From Luminiphilus syltensis NOR5-1B (GTDB lineage: Bacteria > Pseudomonadota > Gammaproteobacteria > Pseudomonadales > Halieaceae): a stretch of 64,000 bases of DNA. The position numbers and the translations under genes were made by a program. The stretch lies in contig NZ_DS999411.1 in NCBI RefSeq assembly GCF_000158175.1, positions 1,026,596-1,090,595 of the forward strand, in the 5' to 3' direction. Within the stretch, counting starts at the first letter, position 1; each line of letters starts with the position of its first letter. Below are positions 26,718-35,718 of the stretch, piece after piece. Under the pieces are notes generated by a model. That model made no database searches. It saw only the letters and a list, made by a program, of their open reading frames with translations, and had not been told where the DNA came from.

Positions 26718-27494
26718 GTGCCTCAGTTTAGCGCACAGTTAGGTCCGCTACGCTTCGATTTGGAGTGGCGTCTGACTTTGTTCACTCTTTTGTTGTTGCC
26801 GTTTCTGGTGTTTCTCGGTTTTTGGCAGCTCGATCGCGCTGAAGAAAAACGTGTGTTGGCGGAACGTTACGCGCAGCGGACGGCACTTCCCCCGATATCG
26901 GTCAGTCGGTTGGTGCGGGAGTTGCCACGGGTTGAGTGGGCAGACCGCCAGGTCAGTGTGCGCGGGCGCTTTGCCGAATCTCGTTATTTACTGCTGGATA
27001 ATCGCTTGCGGGACGGCCGGTTTGGTTACGAGGTAATAGCTTTGCTTGAAACACCGGATCAACTTGTTCCGATTAATTTGGGTTGGGTCGCGGGTGACCC
27101 TGCGCGCCGTACTCGACCCGATATCGAACTGCCGGAGTATCCCAACGAGCTTCAGGGCAGGGTCTATCTACCCGCCGGTGAGGCTTATGTTCTTGAGCAG
27201 GACGCCGCCCCCCAGGCTTTGCCTGCCCTGATACAAAGCTTTGATGCTGCACGTTTGGCGGAGCCCCTCTCAACACTCCTGGATAGCACCGTTGCTCCAT
27301 TCGAGGTGCGTGTGAGCAGCGATCATCCGCTGGCGTTTCGTGCCGACTGGCAAGTCGTTAACGTGAGTCCCGAAAAGCACACGGGATATGCGGTGCAATG
27401 GTTTACCATGGCGGTGGTGCTTGGGTTGGCGTTTCTCTGGCGCAGTTCAAACTGCGGGAATCTGATCGCACGTGTATTTGCCAGCCGAGCTTAA
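26718..27494 (+). CDS. SURF1 family oxidase assembly protein
   Basis: 258 aa. Typical SURF1 topology: N-terminal helix (LTLFTLLLLPFLVFLGFWQLDRAEEK, with the conserved GFWQLDRAEEK), a periplasmic domain, and a C-terminal helix ending near WRSS. SURF1 assists heme insertion into subunit I of heme-copper oxidases. GTG start at 26718, preceded by GGGAGA. First gene of a plus-strand run surf1-SCO-like-ctaB-sco-polA with very short spacers. Confidence 0.92.
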   Translation: MPQFSAQLGPLRFDLEWRLTLFTLLLLPFLVFLGFWQLDRAEEKRVLAERYAQRTALPPISVSRLVRELPRVEWADRQVSVRGRFAESRYLLLDNRLRDGRFGYEVIALLETPDQLVPINLGWVAGDPARRTRPDIELPEYPNELQGRVYLPAGEAYVLEQDAAPQALPALIQSFDAARLAEPLSTLLDSTVAPFEVRVSSDHPLAFRADWQVVNVSPEKHTGYAVQWFTMAVVLGLAFLWRSSNCGNLIARVFASRA

Positions 27495-27502
27495 GGAAGT
27501 TT

Positions 27503-28174
27503 ATGTCTGAACCACGAAAAACCAACAGTTCCGGGCGAATGGTGTTACTGCTGATCGCCGGTATACCCGTGATTATGGTGCTGTCCGCATCATGGCTGTG
27601 GTATTTCGTGGTTGAAGGCAATCTGGATCTGGTGGGCTCACTGGGAACATCGAACAACGGTACCCTTGTTGAACCGCCGCGGCAGATAAATACGGTGACA
27701 TTCCGCGATGATGCGGGAGGCGCGTTTGTCTGGACGGATCTGGAGCCGCGCTGGACGCTGCTGGTGGCCAATGGACCGCAAACCTGTGATGCCCGTTGCG
27801 AGAAACGGCTTTACACGGTCCGCCAGATTCACATAGCGTTGGGCAAAAACTTCAACCGCGTTCGCCGGGTATTCGTCGGCGCCACCGAGCTTGCGACGAT
27901 TCAGGTTGCGATTGATCAGGGGGTTTCCGGCCGTCGGGCCGAGGTCAGCGATGGCCCATTGCTCACTTATATGGCGGCTGCTCACCAGGGCCTGGTTCCC
28001 CTGTCGACCTCCGAGGAGACGTTTGCTGAACTTTTTCCCGAGCTCGACGACAATGCGGCACAGTGGTATCTCGTGGACCCTGCGGGTTGGATAATGATGC
28101 GCTTTGATGACCAGCTTGATTACAAAGCGGTGATTTCCGATCTCAAATTTCTGCTCAAGAATTCTGGTGACTGA
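27503..28174 (+). CDS. Membrane-anchored SCO-like/thioredoxin-fold protein of the oxidase locus
   Basis: 223 aa. One N-terminal transmembrane helix (MVLLLIAGIPVIMVLSASWLWYFVV), then a periplasmic domain with WTLLVANGPQTCDARCEKRLYTVRQIHIALG. The spacing C-x3-C and the surrounding pattern recall the copper site of SCO proteins, though overall similarity is low by eye. Genes of this type lie between surf1 and ctaA in related oxidase loci and are annotated as hypothetical. ATG at 27503 with AAGGAAG just before. The 3' end overlaps the possible GTG start of ctaB. Confidence 0.75.
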   Translation: MSEPRKTNSSGRMVLLLIAGIPVIMVLSASWLWYFVVEGNLDLVGSLGTSNNGTLVEPPRQINTVTFRDDAGGAFVWTDLEPRWTLLVANGPQTCDARCEKRLYTVRQIHIALGKNFNRVRRVFVGATELATIQVAIDQGVSGRRAEVSDGPLLTYMAAAHQGLVPLSTSEETFAELFPELDDNAAQWYLVDPAGWIMMRFDDQLDYKAVISDLKFLLKNSGD

Positions 28175-28178
28175 CCCG

Positions 28179-29087
28179 ATGACAGCGTCCGTGCAAACCC
28201 ACCCCGCCGGTCAGGCCACCTGGCATGATTATCTCGAGCTCACCAAACCTCGAGTGGTGGCGCTTATGATCATCACGGCGCTGATTGGCATGTGTATGGC
28301 GGTTCCCGGATGGGTGCCCTGGCAGCCCTTGGTTATGGGTAATCTCGGTATTGCCCTCTGCGCCGGCGCCGCGGCGGCGATCAATCATATTGTCGATGAG
28401 GCGATTGATCAGCGCATGGCCCGAACTCGAAACCGACCTGTGGCCCAGGGTCGAGTCAGCACCCGGAATGCGGTCCTTTTCTCGGCGTTACTCACCGCCG
28501 TTGGGGTCGTCATCCTGGTGGTATGGGTCAACGTGATAACGGCGGTGCTGACGGTGGCGAGTCTTGTTGGCTACGCGGTGGTTTACACCATGTTTTTGAA
28601 GCGTGCGACACCCCAGAACATTGTTATTGGCGGGTTGGCCGGTGCAGCGCCTCCCTTGTTGGGGTGGACCGCCGTCACCGGTGAAATCCATGGCCATGCG
28701 CTGTTGCTGGTGCTGATCATTTTTGCCTGGACGCCCCCGCATTTCTGGGCGCTGGCTATTCACCGGCGCGAGGAATATGCGGCGGTGGGTGTTCCCATGC
28801 TGCCGGTAACCCATGGTGTTCGTTTTACCGCATTGCAAATATTGCTCTACACCATTCTGATGGTGCTGATCTCCCTGCTGCCTTTTGCCACAGGGCTTAG
28901 CAGTTGGCTCTATTTGGCGGGCGCGCTCGTGCTCGGGGCTGTCTTTATGTATTGGTCGGTGGAAATCATTCGTGACAAAAATCCTGCGGCACCTATGGCC
29001 ACCTTCAAATACTCGATCACCTATTTAATGGTGTTGTTCATTATCATGCTTGTGGATCACTGGATGTTGGGGGGCGGCGTACTATGA
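28179..29087 (+). CDS. ctaB: Protoheme IX farnesyltransferase (heme O synthase)
   Basis: About 302 aa UbiA-type integral membrane prenyltransferase with seven or more helices. It attaches a farnesyl group to heme B to give heme O. Motifs: LTKPRVVALMIITALIG at the first helix, the Asp-rich NHIVDEAIDQRMARTRNRPVAQGRV, and the second loop WTPPHFWALAIHRREEYA. ATG 28179 is preferred, with GGTGA 8 nt upstream; a GTG at 28167 is in frame and would overlap the preceding gene. The next gene overlaps its stop by 4 nt. The heme A synthase gene normally placed just before ctaB is absent. Confidence 0.96.
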   Translation: MTASVQTHPAGQATWHDYLELTKPRVVALMIITALIGMCMAVPGWVPWQPLVMGNLGIALCAGAAAAINHIVDEAIDQRMARTRNRPVAQGRVSTRNAVLFSALLTAVGVVILVVWVNVITAVLTVASLVGYAVVYTMFLKRATPQNIVIGGLAGAAPPLLGWTAVTGEIHGHALLLVLIIFAWTPPHFWALAIHRREEYAAVGVPMLPVTHGVRFTALQILLYTILMVLISLLPFATGLSSWLYLAGALVLGAVFMYWSVEIIRDKNPAAPMATFKYSITYLMVLFIIMLVDHWMLGGGVL

Positions 29088-29734
29088 CCAGCCAAACGAG
29101 ACGCAATGTCTGGCTCACGGTTGCACTGGTTTTACTGTTCATCGCTGTGGTGTTGGTAAGTTTTGTTAATCGAATTCAGCAGCCGCGAATCATGTCGGCA
29201 ACCGAGATGCGAGCCAATGGTTTATTCCTGTTTGAAACGCCTAGGGATCCAGGTGATTTTTCGCTGATCGATCACAACGAGATCGCGTTTATTCCGGAGC
29301 GCCTTGAGGGCGTTTGGACGCTACTGTTTTTTGGCTTCACGCACTGCCCCGACATTTGCCCAACGACCCTGTCTTTTCTCGCCGATCTTCACGAGCAACT
29401 CGCGTCAACCGAGGCGAAAGACACACAGGTCGTTATGTTATCGGTGGATCCCGCCCGTGACACACCGGAACGCCTGGCGAGTTATGTACCTTATTTTGAT
29501 CCGGACTTTATCGGTGTGACTGGTGAGTTTATCGATGTTCTGGGATTTTCCCGAAGCTTTAATGCCCCCTTCCGCAAGGTGACCCTCGAAGATGGCAGTT
29601 ACCAAATTGATCATAGCGCCAATGTGGTTCTGGTCAATCCCAGAGGGGATTTCCATGGCTTTTTTCGAGCGCCTCTCGATCTCGCAAAAATGAAAGTGAC
29701 CTACCGGTCCGCACGCGCACTTTGGGAGCGATGA
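29084..29734 (+). CDS. SCO1/SenC family copper chaperone
   Basis: 216 aa. N-terminal membrane helix ([19 protein letters not shown]) and a periplasmic thioredoxin-like domain with the copper motif [13 protein letters not shown] (C-x3-C) and the distal His in [13 protein letters not shown]. It metallates the CuA site of CoxB. ATG overlaps the ctaB stop (ATGA). Stops 4 nt before polA. Confidence 0.95.
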   Translation: MTSQTRRNVWLTVALVLLFIAVVLVSFVNRIQQPRIMSATEMRANGLFLFETPRDPGDFSLIDHNEIAFIPERLEGVWTLLFFGFTHCPDICPTTLSFLADLHEQLASTEAKDTQVVMLSVDPARDTPERLASYVPYFDPDFIGVTGEFIDVLGFSRSFNAPFRKVTLEDGSYQIDHSANVVLVNPRGDFHGFFRAPLDLAKMKVTYRSARALWER

Positions 29735-29738
29735 GACC

Positions 29739-32474
29739 ATGACCGATAAACGGCTGATACTGGTCGATGGTTCTTCTTATTTATTTCGTGCGTATCACGC
29801 CTTACCACCACTGACCAACTCAAAAGGCCTGAATACCGGTGCGGTCAAGGGCGTTATCGGCATGATTCGCAAGCTGCTCGCTGATTATCCCGACGATCAG
29901 GTTGTGGTTGTTTTTGATGCCAAAGGTCCCACGTTTCGCAACGAAATCTATAGCGAATATAAAGCCAACCGACCGCCAATGCCCGATGAGTTGCGCGAAC
30001 AAATAGAGCCGATCCACGGCATTATCCATGCCATGGGATTACCCCTGCTTTGTGTTCCTGGAGTGGAGGCCGACGACGTTATTGGCACGCTGGCCGCCCG
30101 AGCAGCCGACGCGGACCGGCCGGTACTCGTGTCTACCGGCGATAAAGACATGGCGCAGCTGGTTAACGACCATGTCACCCTGGTCAATACAATGACCAAT
30201 ACCGTGCTCAACCGCGATGGTGTTGTGGAAAAATTCGGCGTGCCTCCCGAACTCATCATCGATCTGCTTGCACTGATGGGGGATAAGGTCGACAACATAC
30301 CCGGCGTCGCCGGTGTTGGTGAAAAGACGGCACTGGCTCTGTTACAGGGGATCGGTGGTGTGGACGCCATTTATGGTGCGCTCGATCAAGTGGCCGACCT
30401 TTCTGTGCGCGGCGCCAAAACCCTCGCCGCCAAACTCGAGAAGCATCGTGATGAGGCCGAGTTGTCTTATCGGCTGGCGACCATTGAAACTGACTGTGAT
30501 TTACCGCTGAGCGAGGAAGACCTGGTCTCTGCCGCCCCTGATCGCGATGCATTGATTGGTTACTACCAGGACATGGAGTTCAAGGCCTGGCTCGATGAGC
30601 AGTTGTCCGACGACGCTCCCGAGGATCACCTGGAAGCGGACGCCGATAGTGACCACGATGGCGATACGCTGGAAGTGATCGTGATTGACGAGATGTCAGT
30701 ACTCGACCAATGGTTCGACGACATCAAAGCCCGCGGATTTTTCGCTTTCGATACCGAGACCACGAGTCTTAATTACATGCAGGCGCGACTGGTAGGTTTT
30801 TCCATGGCGATTCGGCCCGGCACGGCAGCTTATGTGCCGCTGGGACACGACTACCCGGGAGCCCCTGACCAGCTCGATTTCGAGCAGGTGCTGGCTAAGC
30901 TAAAGCCCATTCTCGAGAACGCGGATATTCTCAAACTCGGCCAGAATTTAAAGTACGACAGCAATATTCTCTGCAATCACGGCATCACCCTTCGCGGGAT
31001 CACGGAGGACACCATGCTTGAGTCTTATGTCCTCGATTCCGTGGGCACCCGCCATGACATGGACAGCCTTGCACTAAAGTATTTGGGGAGGGGTACTACC
31101 AAGTTTCAGGATATTGCAGGGAAGGGCGCGAAGCAGCTGACCTTCAATCAAATCGCATTGGAGCAGGCCGCGCCCTATGCGGCTGAAGATGCCGATGTGA
31201 CCCTTCGTTTGCACGAGGTGCTGAGCCCCAAGTTGAAGGCGGTGCCCCGGCTGCACCAACTTTATGCCGAGCTGGAGGTGCCGCTGGTCGCGGTATTGTC
31301 TCGAATTGAGCGCAACGGCGCCTATATTAGTCGCCAGAGCCTGGCGGATCACAGCCATGAGCTTGCGGGGCGACTGGAGTCACTCGAAGCGCGCGCCCAA
31401 GAACTCGCCGGGCAGGCCTTCAATTTGGGCTCGCCCAAGCAGTTGGGAGAAATTCTCTTCGACAAGCTCGGCCTGCCGGTGATCAAGAAGACCCCAAAGG
31501 GTGCGCCGTCTACCGCCGAGGAGGTGCTTCTGGAGCTGGCGGAGGATTATCCGCTGCCCTCGGTATTGATGGAGTATCGCAGCCTCAGCAAGTTGAAATC
31601 GACGTATACGGACCGCTTACCCGAAGTGATCGACCCCGACACCGGTCGGGTACATACCTCTTATCATCAGGCGGTGACCGCTACCGGTCGACTCTCGTCT
31701 TCCGACCCCAATCTACAGAACATACCGATTCGAACCGAGGAGGGCCGCCGTATCCGGCAGGCCTTTGTCGCGCCTGAGGGCCGGCGAATTCTCGCTGCGG
31801 ATTACTCGCAGATTGAATTGCGGATCATGGCGCACCTGTCTCGCGATGCGGGTTTGTTGCGCGCCTTCTCCGAAGGGCTGGACGTGCACAGCGCAACCGC
31901 CGCCGAGGTTTTTGGTGTTGAGCTCAATGACGTCACTGTGGATCAGCGGCGCAAAGCCAAGGCCATCAATTTTGGTTTGATTTATGGCATGTCGGCCTTT
32001 GGTCTGGCGCGGCAGTTGCACATTGGTCGCGGTGAAGCGCAGGAGTATATCGAGCGGTATTTCTCCCGTTACCCAGGCGTTGCGGATTACATGGCTCGAA
32101 CCCGGGCTGAGGCCCATGAACGCGGTTATGTTGAAACCCACTTCGGCCGGCGGTTGCAACTACCGGAGATCAACGCCAAAAACAAACAGCGACAGCTCGC
32201 CGCGGAGCGTACGGCCATCAACGCACCAATGCAGGGAACTGCCGCCGATATCATTAAAAAAGCAATGATTGCCGTCGATGCCTGGCTGCAGGATTCGAGC
32301 CTCGATGCCTTACTGATAATGCAGGTCCACGATGAGCTGGTTTTCGAGGTGGCCGAGACCGCGGTTGCCCAGCTATCGGAAGCGCTGCCCTCGTTAATGG
32401 CGGATGTGGCCGCGCTGGAGGTACCGCTGTTGGTGGAAGCCGGCGTTGGCGCGAATTGGGACGAGGCCCACTGA
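29739..32474 (+). CDS. polA: DNA polymerase I
   Basis: 911 aa, full length. N-terminal 5'-3' nuclease (about residues 1-280, [29 protein letters not shown]), proofreading 3'-5' exonuclease ([14 protein letters not shown] with the catalytic Asp and Glu, about residue 332), and C-terminal polymerase from about residue 530. Polymerase motifs: [17 protein letters not shown] (motif A), [20 protein letters not shown] (finger helix) and [11 protein letters not shown] (motif C). Proofreading residues are intact. Starts 4 nt after sco, an unusual neighbour, and is convergent with engB. Confidence 0.98.
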   Translation: MTDKRLILVDGSSYLFRAYHALPPLTNSKGLNTGAVKGVIGMIRKLLADYPDDQVVVVFDAKGPTFRNEIYSEYKANRPPMPDELREQIEPIHGIIHAMGLPLLCVPGVEADDVIGTLAARAADADRPVLVSTGDKDMAQLVNDHVTLVNTMTNTVLNRDGVVEKFGVPPELIIDLLALMGDKVDNIPGVAGVGEKTALALLQGIGGVDAIYGALDQVADLSVRGAKTLAAKLEKHRDEAELSYRLATIETDCDLPLSEEDLVSAAPDRDALIGYYQDMEFKAWLDEQLSDDAPEDHLEADADSDHDGDTLEVIVIDEMSVLDQWFDDIKARGFFAFDTETTSLNYMQARLVGFSMAIRPGTAAYVPLGHDYPGAPDQLDFEQVLAKLKPILENADILKLGQNLKYDSNILCNHGITLRGITEDTMLESYVLDSVGTRHDMDSLALKYLGRGTTKFQDIAGKGAKQLTFNQIALEQAAPYAAEDADVTLRLHEVLSPKLKAVPRLHQLYAELEVPLVAVLSRIERNGAYISRQSLADHSHELAGRLESLEARAQELAGQAFNLGSPKQLGEILFDKLGLPVIKKTPKGAPSTAEEVLLELAEDYPLPSVLMEYRSLSKLKSTYTDRLPEVIDPDTGRVHTSYHQAVTATGRLSSSDPNLQNIPIRTEEGRRIRQAFVAPEGRRILAADYSQIELRIMAHLSRDAGLLRAFSEGLDVHSATAAEVFGVELNDVTVDQRRKAKAINFGLIYGMSAFGLARQLHIGRGEAQEYIERYFSRYPGVADYMARTRAEAHERGYVETHFGRRLQLPEINAKNKQRQLAAERTAINAPMQGTAADIIKKAMIAVDAWLQDSSLDALLIMQVHDELVFEVAETAVAQLSEALPSLMADVAALEVPLLVEAGVGANWDEAH

Positions 32475-32498
32475 AAGGCCGTTAGCGGGGATTCTGGT

Positions 32499-33188
32499 TC
32501 AATCTCCTGCTGAAGGGTCTTCGTCCAGTGGTATTGGGCCCTCTTCATCGAAAACGCTGTCGTCGCCCAGCCAGCGATTCAATGTCTTCTCCAGAGAATC
32601 GAGCCCCTGCTTTTTGAGGGCGGAGAAAAGCTGCACGCTGATGAGACCGCCAAAACTGGCGAGCTGCCCCTGCAGCTTCAACAAAGTATTTTGGGCGGGG
32701 CCGCGCTTGAGCTTGTCGGCCTTGGTGAGCAGGATGTGTACCGGCATACTCGCCGTCGCCGCCCAGTTGATCATTTGGTCATCCTGATCGCGCATCGGGT
32801 GGCGAATATCCATCAGTAGAACCAGCCCCCTCAGGCTTTGCCTGTGTTGCAGATACCGCTCGAGCTCCCGATTCCACTTTTCTTTCATCGCCAGCGGAAC
32901 CTTGGCATAGCCGTATCCGGGCAGGTCAACCAGTCGTCTATCCGGGCCGACGTCAAAGTAGTTGATGAGTTGTGTACGCCCAGGGGTACGGGATGTGCGT
33001 GCCAGCTTTTTGTTGCCTGTTAAGGTATTGATGGCGCTGGACTTGCCTGAATTCGATCGCCCTGCAAAAGCGACTTCTGATCCACTATCGTCCGGTGAGT
33101 TTTCCAGTTGGCTGGCGCTCTGAAGAAAAACCGCCGAACGAAAGTCGATTCGCGGTGTCTGAGTCGTTTCTGGGGCCGGGGTGTGCAT
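32499..33188 (-). CDS. engB: Ribosome biogenesis GTP-binding protein EngB (YsxC/YihA)
   Basis: About 229 aa. GTPase needed for late 50S assembly. G motifs: [12 protein letters not shown] (P-loop), [10 protein letters not shown] (switch I), [11 protein letters not shown] (G3), [10 protein letters not shown] (G4) and SALKKQG (G5). ATG 33188 is the usual start; a longer frame reaches 33239 with no conserved residues. An acidic C-terminal tail ([16 protein letters not shown]) extends the normal fold. Divergent from the cytochrome c5 gene and convergent with polA. Confidence 0.95.
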   Translation of the reverse strand: MHTPAPETTQTPRIDFRSAVFLQSASQLENSPDDSGSEVAFAGRSNSGKSSAINTLTGNKKLARTSRTPGRTQLINYFDVGPDRRLVDLPGYGYAKVPLAMKEKWNRELERYLQHRQSLRGLVLLMDIRHPMRDQDDQMINWAATASMPVHILLTKADKLKRGPAQNTLLKLQGQLASFGGLISVQLFSALKKQGLDSLEKTLNRWLGDDSVFDEEGPIPLDEDPSAGD

Positions 33189-33196
33189 AACTGGCT

Positions 33197-33224
33197 TTGT
33201 CGATAGAACGGTGTCGACTATAAT
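33197..33224 (+). promoter_or_regulatory. Sigma-70 promoter for the cytochrome c5 gene
   Basis: -10 TATAAT (33219-33224) is perfect; -35 TTGTCG (33197-33202) or the overlapping TTTGTC gives 16-17 nt spacing. It lies between the divergent engB and cytochrome starts, with about 70 nt of leader. Confidence 0.7.
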
Positions 33225-33301
33225 ACACGCCAAGCGCAAGCCCAGAGGGGGTTTGCGCTATTAGATTGGCTTGGCAAAAAACCGCCATTTGAGAGGAATT
33301 T

Positions 33302-33625
33302 ATGAATTCAGGTCGTATTTTGCGTCGGATGTCTGCACCCGCTACCTTTGCACTGGCTTGTGCATTTGTCACTCCGGCCATGGCTGACGATGTCGACATG
33401 GCTAAGTACAGTGCTTCCTGTGCAGCGTGTCACGCAGTGGGCGTTGCTGGCGCACCCAAAACCGGCGATGCAGCTGCGTGGGCGCCCCGTCTTGAGAAAG
33501 GGATGGACGCGCTTGTTCTTTCTGTGAAAAACGGACTTAATGCAATGCCTCCGGGCGGCCTGTGCGCCGATTGCTCCGATGAGGATTACAAAGCGTTAAT
33601 CACCTATATGTCGACGGCCCAGTAA
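33302..33625 (+). CDS. Cytochrome c5 family protein
   Basis: 107 aa with a signal peptide ending near PAMADD. Small periplasmic mono-heme cytochrome: CAACH heme attachment site at about residues 40-44, axial Met in AMPPGG, and the extra Cys pair CADC near the C-terminus, typical of cytochromes c5. Electron carrier, plausibly feeding the caa3 oxidase of this region (inference). Followed 25 nt later by cytochrome c4, and RBS GAGAGGA precedes the ATG. Confidence 0.92.
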   Translation: MNSGRILRRMSAPATFALACAFVTPAMADDVDMAKYSASCAACHAVGVAGAPKTGDAAAWAPRLEKGMDALVLSVKNGLNAMPPGGLCADCSDEDYKALITYMSTAQ

Positions 33626-33650
33626 CGCCGCCGGATACGAGGACTTTTTG

Positions 33651-34298
33651 ATGTTCCAACGAATCGTGGGCCGCTGTTTTGCGGCTATTTCTTTGTCTTT
33701 TGCGCTGGTCACGGTCGCCAGTGCCGCGACAGGCGTTAAAGGTGACCCCGAGTCAGGTTCGAAGATGGTGGCAACCTGTGCCGCCTGTCACGGCGCCGAT
33801 GGTAATAGCGCTGTGCCCAATTTTCCCAAGCTGGCGGGTCTCGGAGAAAAGTATCTGCTCAAGCAAATGAAGGATATACGGAGCGGTCTGCGCCCCGTGG
33901 CGGCGATGGCAGGGCAGGTCGACAATCTGAGTGACCAGCAATTGGCTGATATCGCTGCGTTTTATGACAGCCAGGAGCGCACCCGCGAGATGGCCGACCC
34001 CGACCTGGTTGATCTGGGACGCTCAATTTACATGGCCGGTATCGCTGACCGCAAAGTGGCGGCTTGTTCCGGATGTCACAGCCCCACAGGAAAGGGCAAT
34101 GGTCCCGGTGGTTTCCCCGGGCTTGCGGGGCAGCACGCCGATTATCTGGCGGCACAATTGAAGATGTTCCGTAAAGGCTATGAAGATGACAGCGGTCGCG
34201 TTAACGATGGCGACAGCAAGATTATGCGCACCACGGCGTTCGAGCTGAGCGATCTTGAGATCGAAGCTGTTGCCAGTTACGCCTCGGGTCTGCAATAA
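33651..34298 (+). CDS. Diheme cytochrome c4
   Basis: About 215 aa. Signal peptide (to TVASAATG), then two class I cytochrome c domains in tandem: CAACHG near residue 40 and CSGCHS near residue 140. Each has LAG-x-Y/H...QL...Y/F-x-x-G patterns and a Met ligand (PVAAMAG; KIMRTTAFEL). This is the cytochrome c4 layout. ATG 33651 with GAGGA upstream. In related genomes c5-c4-dsbA lie together near engB-polA, as here. Confidence 0.95.
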   Translation: MFQRIVGRCFAAISLSFALVTVASAATGVKGDPESGSKMVATCAACHGADGNSAVPNFPKLAGLGEKYLLKQMKDIRSGLRPVAAMAGQVDNLSDQQLADIAAFYDSQERTREMADPDLVDLGRSIYMAGIADRKVAACSGCHSPTGKGNGPGGFPGLAGQHADYLAAQLKMFRKGYEDDSGRVNDGDSKIMRTTAFELSDLEIEAVASYASGLQ

Positions 34299-34329
34299 GG
34301 CATTTCGGGCGCGGACAGGGAGAGTAGTA

Positions 34330-34971
34330 ATGGGACAGGTGTTTAAGGCGTTTTCAGTAGCAGCGATGCTTACGCTAATCAGCTTTTCTTTCGGTGTTTC
34401 GGCAGCGGAATGGAAAGAGGGTGAGCACTACGATGTATTGAAGCCGGGATTTCGTGCCGGTGCTTCAGATACCATAGTCGTGACTGAATTCTTCTCCTAT
34501 GGCTGTCCGCACTGCTTTACCTTTGAGCCCATGCTAACGGCCTGGAGCAAAACCCTGCCGGAAGGCGTCGAACTACAGCCCTCGCCAGTGATTTTCAATG
34601 CTTCGATGCAGTTGCACGCCAAGGCTTTTTACGCGGCTGAAGTGCTGGGTGTCGTCGACACGGTGCACCCCGCGCTGTTTAAAGCGATACATGTGCAGCG
34701 CCAGCGGTTGGCCAGTAAGGACGAGATCAGGGGCATTTTTGTCGCCAATGGTGTCGACGGTGAGGAATTCGATAACGTTATCGACTCTTTCGGTGTGTCG
34801 AGCCAGGTCCGGCAGTCGGACGCCCGGGTGCGCGCCTCCCAAATTAGTGGCACTCCGTCGATAGTGGTTAACGGCAAATACCGGGTGTCCGCCCGCAAAG
34901 CGGGCAGTCAGGCCAATATGCTGAAGTTGGCGGATCACCTGATTGCCATGGAGCAAGGCCAGATTGAGTGA
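34330..34971 (+). CDS. dsbA: Thiol:disulfide interchange protein DsbA
   Basis: 213 aa with a signal peptide ending at VSAAEW. Thioredoxin fold with helical insertion; active site YGCPHCFTF (CPHC) at about residues 55-61 and the cis-Pro loop SGTPSIVVNGKY. It oxidises cysteines of exported proteins in the periplasm. ATG 34330 is backed by AGGGAGA; the longer frame upstream lies within the c4 gene. Ends 25 nt before a strong terminator. Confidence 0.96.
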   Translation: MGQVFKAFSVAAMLTLISFSFGVSAAEWKEGEHYDVLKPGFRAGASDTIVVTEFFSYGCPHCFTFEPMLTAWSKTLPEGVELQPSPVIFNASMQLHAKAFYAAEVLGVVDTVHPALFKAIHVQRQRLASKDEIRGIFVANGVDGEEFDNVIDSFGVSSQVRQSDARVRASQISGTPSIVVNGKYRVSARKAGSQANMLKLADHLIAMEQGQIE

Positions 34972-34996
34972 TTGACTAACGGGTCAGCTCAGGCCG

Positions 34997-35021
34997 AAGC
35001 CCGCCGTGTGCGGGCTTTTTT
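34997..35021 (+). terminator. Rho-independent terminator after dsbA
   Basis: Stem AAGCCCGC / GCGGGCTT (34997-35004, 35010-35017), loop CGTGT, followed by a six-T run (35016-35021). Ends the c5-c4-dsbA unit. Confidence 0.9.
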
Positions 35022-35115
35022 GTGGCTCATTGCAGATTTTCAGGAGTCGTCCATCTCCCCGCGCAGGCCTTGTTCCCGCGAACCTGTGATGAACTGTCCG
35101 TATGATAAAAGCGCG

Positions 35116-35589
35116 TTAGTCGTGCAATGGCAGCGCTGTGCGATGGATGACGCGACGAAGCTCAAAACTCGAATGCACCCCGGTGACGCCGGAAATCCGA
35201 GTGAGCTTTCCAAGTAAGAAACGCTCGTAGTGTTCCATATCCCTGACCACGGCTTTCAGCAGGTAGTCGGCGCTTTGCCCGGTGACAACGCTGCACTCAA
35301 TGATCTCCGGAAACCCTGCGACCGTCGTTTCAAACTGATCAAATCGATCGGGTGTGTGTCGATCCATCGTCACACCAAGGTGGGCGGTCAACGACAAGCC
35401 CAGCTTTTTTTGGTCCAGCAGCGCCACCCGTCCGGTAACAATACCCTCGTTTTCAAGGCGTTTTATACGCCGCGCACACGGTGTTGCGGATAGCCCCACC
35501 TTTTCTGCCAGTTCCAGGTTGCTCAGCGAAGCGTCTTCCTGAAGCAGCTTCAATAGGCGAATATCAGTTCGATCGAGATCAGGTAGCAT
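35116..35589 (-). CDS. Lrp/AsnC family transcriptional regulator
   Basis: About 157 aa. N-terminal helix-turn-helix (LDRTDIRLLKLLQEDASLSNLELAEKVGLSATPCARRIKRLE) and a C-terminal AsnC/RAM domain (FETTVAGFPEIIECSVVTGQSADYLLKAVVRDMEHYERFL) that binds amino acids and oligomerises. ATG 35589 is chosen: AGGGA sits upstream and the product then begins at the family N-terminus. It is divergent from leuA with 129 nt between, and an inverted repeat lies in that gap, so autoregulation and control of leuA are likely (inference). Confidence 0.92.
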   Translation of the reverse strand: MLPDLDRTDIRLLKLLQEDASLSNLELAEKVGLSATPCARRIKRLENEGIVTGRVALLDQKKLGLSLTAHLGVTMDRHTPDRFDQFETTVAGFPEIIECSVVTGQSADYLLKAVVRDMEHYERFLLGKLTRISGVTGVHSSFELRRVIHRTALPLHD

Positions 35590-35613
35590 TATTTCCCTAA
35601 TATATGAACAATA

Positions 35614-35636
35614 ATTAGTTAAATATAGCAACTAAT
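35614..35636. promoter_or_regulatory. Inverted repeat in the Lrp-leuA divergent region
   Basis: ATTAGTT (35614-35620) and AACTAAT (35630-35636) flank AAATATAGC. The sequence CAATAAT also occurs as a direct repeat at 35609-35615 and 35647-35653. The region is much richer in A/T than its surroundings. Such a site is what an Lrp-type dimer would bind; a -10-like TATCAT for leuA lies at 35684-35689. Confidence 0.5.
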
Positions 35637-35718
35637 AAGCCATTGGCAATAATATTTGGTTTATTCCACTCGTCGAAGTGCTCTATCATAGCGGCCTATT
35701 ACCGATGCAAAATGACGT

